A DNA stretch of 64,000 bases, taken from the NCBI RefSeq assembly GCF_016107535.1, contig NZ_JABASQ010000001.1, positions 1 to 64,000 on the forward strand, in the 5' to 3' direction. The notes under the pieces were generated by a model. That model searched no databases. It worked only from the letters and a program-made list of their open reading frames with translations, and was not told where the DNA came from. The stretch is from Psychrobacter cibarius (lineage in GTDB: Bacteria; Pseudomonadota; Gammaproteobacteria; Pseudomonadales; Moraxellaceae). Below, in pieces: positions 63,360-64,000 of the stretch. Position numbers and translations under genes: made by a program. How positions within the stretch are numbered: the stretch's first letter is position 1; each line of letters starts with the position of its first letter.

Positions 63360-64000
63360 ATGAATAACACTCATATTTCTGATAACCAAAGTTCTAATAA
63401 CCAAGCTCCTGATCACTCAACGCAAGCCAAGCGCATTTTGACGGGCATCAAACCGACGGGTACCTTGCATTTAGGAAATTACGTTGGCGCGATTCGTCCA
63501 GCCATTCAGTCTATCCAAAACAGTGATGACGAAGCATTCTTTTTTTTAGCAGATTACCATGGCATTATCGGCTGTTATGATCCTGCTATTATTCATGAAT
63601 CGACCAAAGCCATTGCAGCGACTTGGCTTGCCTGTGGTCTGGATCCTGAACGCGTCACTTTTTACCGTCAATCAGATGTGCCGGAAATACCAGAGCTTGC
63701 TTGGATTTTGAACTGCTCATGTGCCAAAGGTTTAATGAATCGTGCTCATGCTTATAAAGCAGCTGTTGATATTAATATGAAAAAAGAAGACGTCGATCCT
63801 GACCAAGGTATTAATATGGGGTTGTTTGGCTACCCTGTACTCATGGCAGCAGATATCTTGATGTTTAATGCCACACATGTACCTGTCGGTCGCGACCAAA
63901 TTCAACATGTTGAAATGGCACGTGATATTGCTGGTACCTTTAATCATCGCTATAAAACGCTCTTTACCTTACCATCTGCGGTCGTAGATGACGATATCCC
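63360..64000 (+). CDS. trpS: Tryptophanyl-tRNA synthetase (5' part, runs off the window)
   Basis: The first 213 codons of a class I synthetase for tRNA-Trp. The class I signature is [20 protein letters not shown] (HLGN in place of HIGH), then [61 protein letters not shown] and [17 protein letters not shown]. The first 24 residues are a hydrophilic Asn/Gln/Ser-rich extension before AKRILTG. The ATG at 63360 is preceded by GGATTTACC. The KMSKS motif and the C-terminal domain lie beyond the window. No stop is visible, as expected for a truncated gene. Confidence 0.95.
   Translation, partial: MNNTHISDNQSSNNQAPDHSTQAKRILTGIKPTGTLHLGNYVGAIRPAIQSIQNSDDEAFFFLADYHGIIGCYDPAIIHESTKAIAATWLACGLDPERVTFYRQSDVPEIPELAWILNCSCAKGLMNRAHAYKAAVDINMKKEDVDPDQGINMGLFGYPVLMAADILMFNATHVPVGRDQIQHVEMARDIAGTFNHRYKTLFTLPSAVVDDDI

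Overview
The window is a chromosomal segment of a gammaproteobacterium of the family Moraxellaceae, most likely Psychrobacter. The reasons are the gene families and their grouping (FFLEELY-motif protein next to ubiE-ubiJ-ubiB, yibN-grxC-secB, an XRE-type HTH fused to AlaA, a two-domain PPK2/PAP kinase), the moderately AT-rich bases, and the many hydrophilic Asn/Gln/Thr-rich extensions on housekeeping enzymes. It is mostly core genome. No prophage, CRISPR array, rRNA or large genomic island is visible. This assignment is inference from protein recognition, not from a search.

Layout. 1-1040: an IS end, an orphan immunity-like GAD/DUF1851 protein and a degraded fragment. 1093-5562: a copper-type cassette of two DUF305 proteins and a DUF411 protein, divergent from a CusR/CusS-like two-component system, with a palindrome of CusR-box type between them. 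5563-6250: tRNA-Val and tRNA-Asp with promoter and terminator. 6358-7430: glutathione peroxidase and MsrB. 8071-13731: HTH-AlaA fusion, Pit phosphate transporter and a polyphosphate:AMP phosphotransferase. 13985-18523: FFLEELY protein and ubiE-ubiJ-ubiB. 18710-22022: D-lactate dehydrogenase, ruvB and ruvA. 22117-28233: fba, an Ala-rich lipoprotein, pgk, a DksA-like protein, thiE and pbpG. 28660-34679: a GacA/UvrY-like regulator, pilS-pilR and a C-terminal processing protease. 35031-38742: gpmI, 6S RNA, fxsA and ruvC. 38873-44576: META lipoprotein, GST, 1-Cys peroxiredoxin, PLD-like protein and glnS. 44850-51040: ppiB, lpxH, orn, rsgA, yibN-grxC-secB and adk. 51261-55789: ccmF-ccmG-ccmH-ccmI. 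56324-64000: DUF445 protein, mrdA, rsmD, rplM-rpsI, an LpxL-type acyltransferase and the start of trpS.

How the genes work together. Three glycolytic enzymes (fba, pgk, gpmI) lie within 15 kb. The ubi genes act on ubiquinone, and the D-lactate dehydrogenase next to them probably feeds electrons to it. Oxidative-stress functions (Gpx, MsrB, peroxiredoxin, GST, glutaredoxin) are scattered. Phosphate uptake (Pit) and polyphosphate use (PAP) are neighbours.

Two families of short non-coding elements with terminal inverted repeats are scattered between genes. Family A (ends TAGGGCGTGTCCTCA, flanked by TA) has five full or decayed copies. Family B (ends AGGGCGTRTTRAAYATTC) has one copy of about 284 bp plus loose ends at the window start and near 49000. 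They resemble MITEs, and some sit directly in promoter regions (thiE, pilS, HTH-alaA). The most interesting regulatory candidates are the HTH-AlaA fusion with a five-copy TTGCATT array in front of it, and the copper palindrome.
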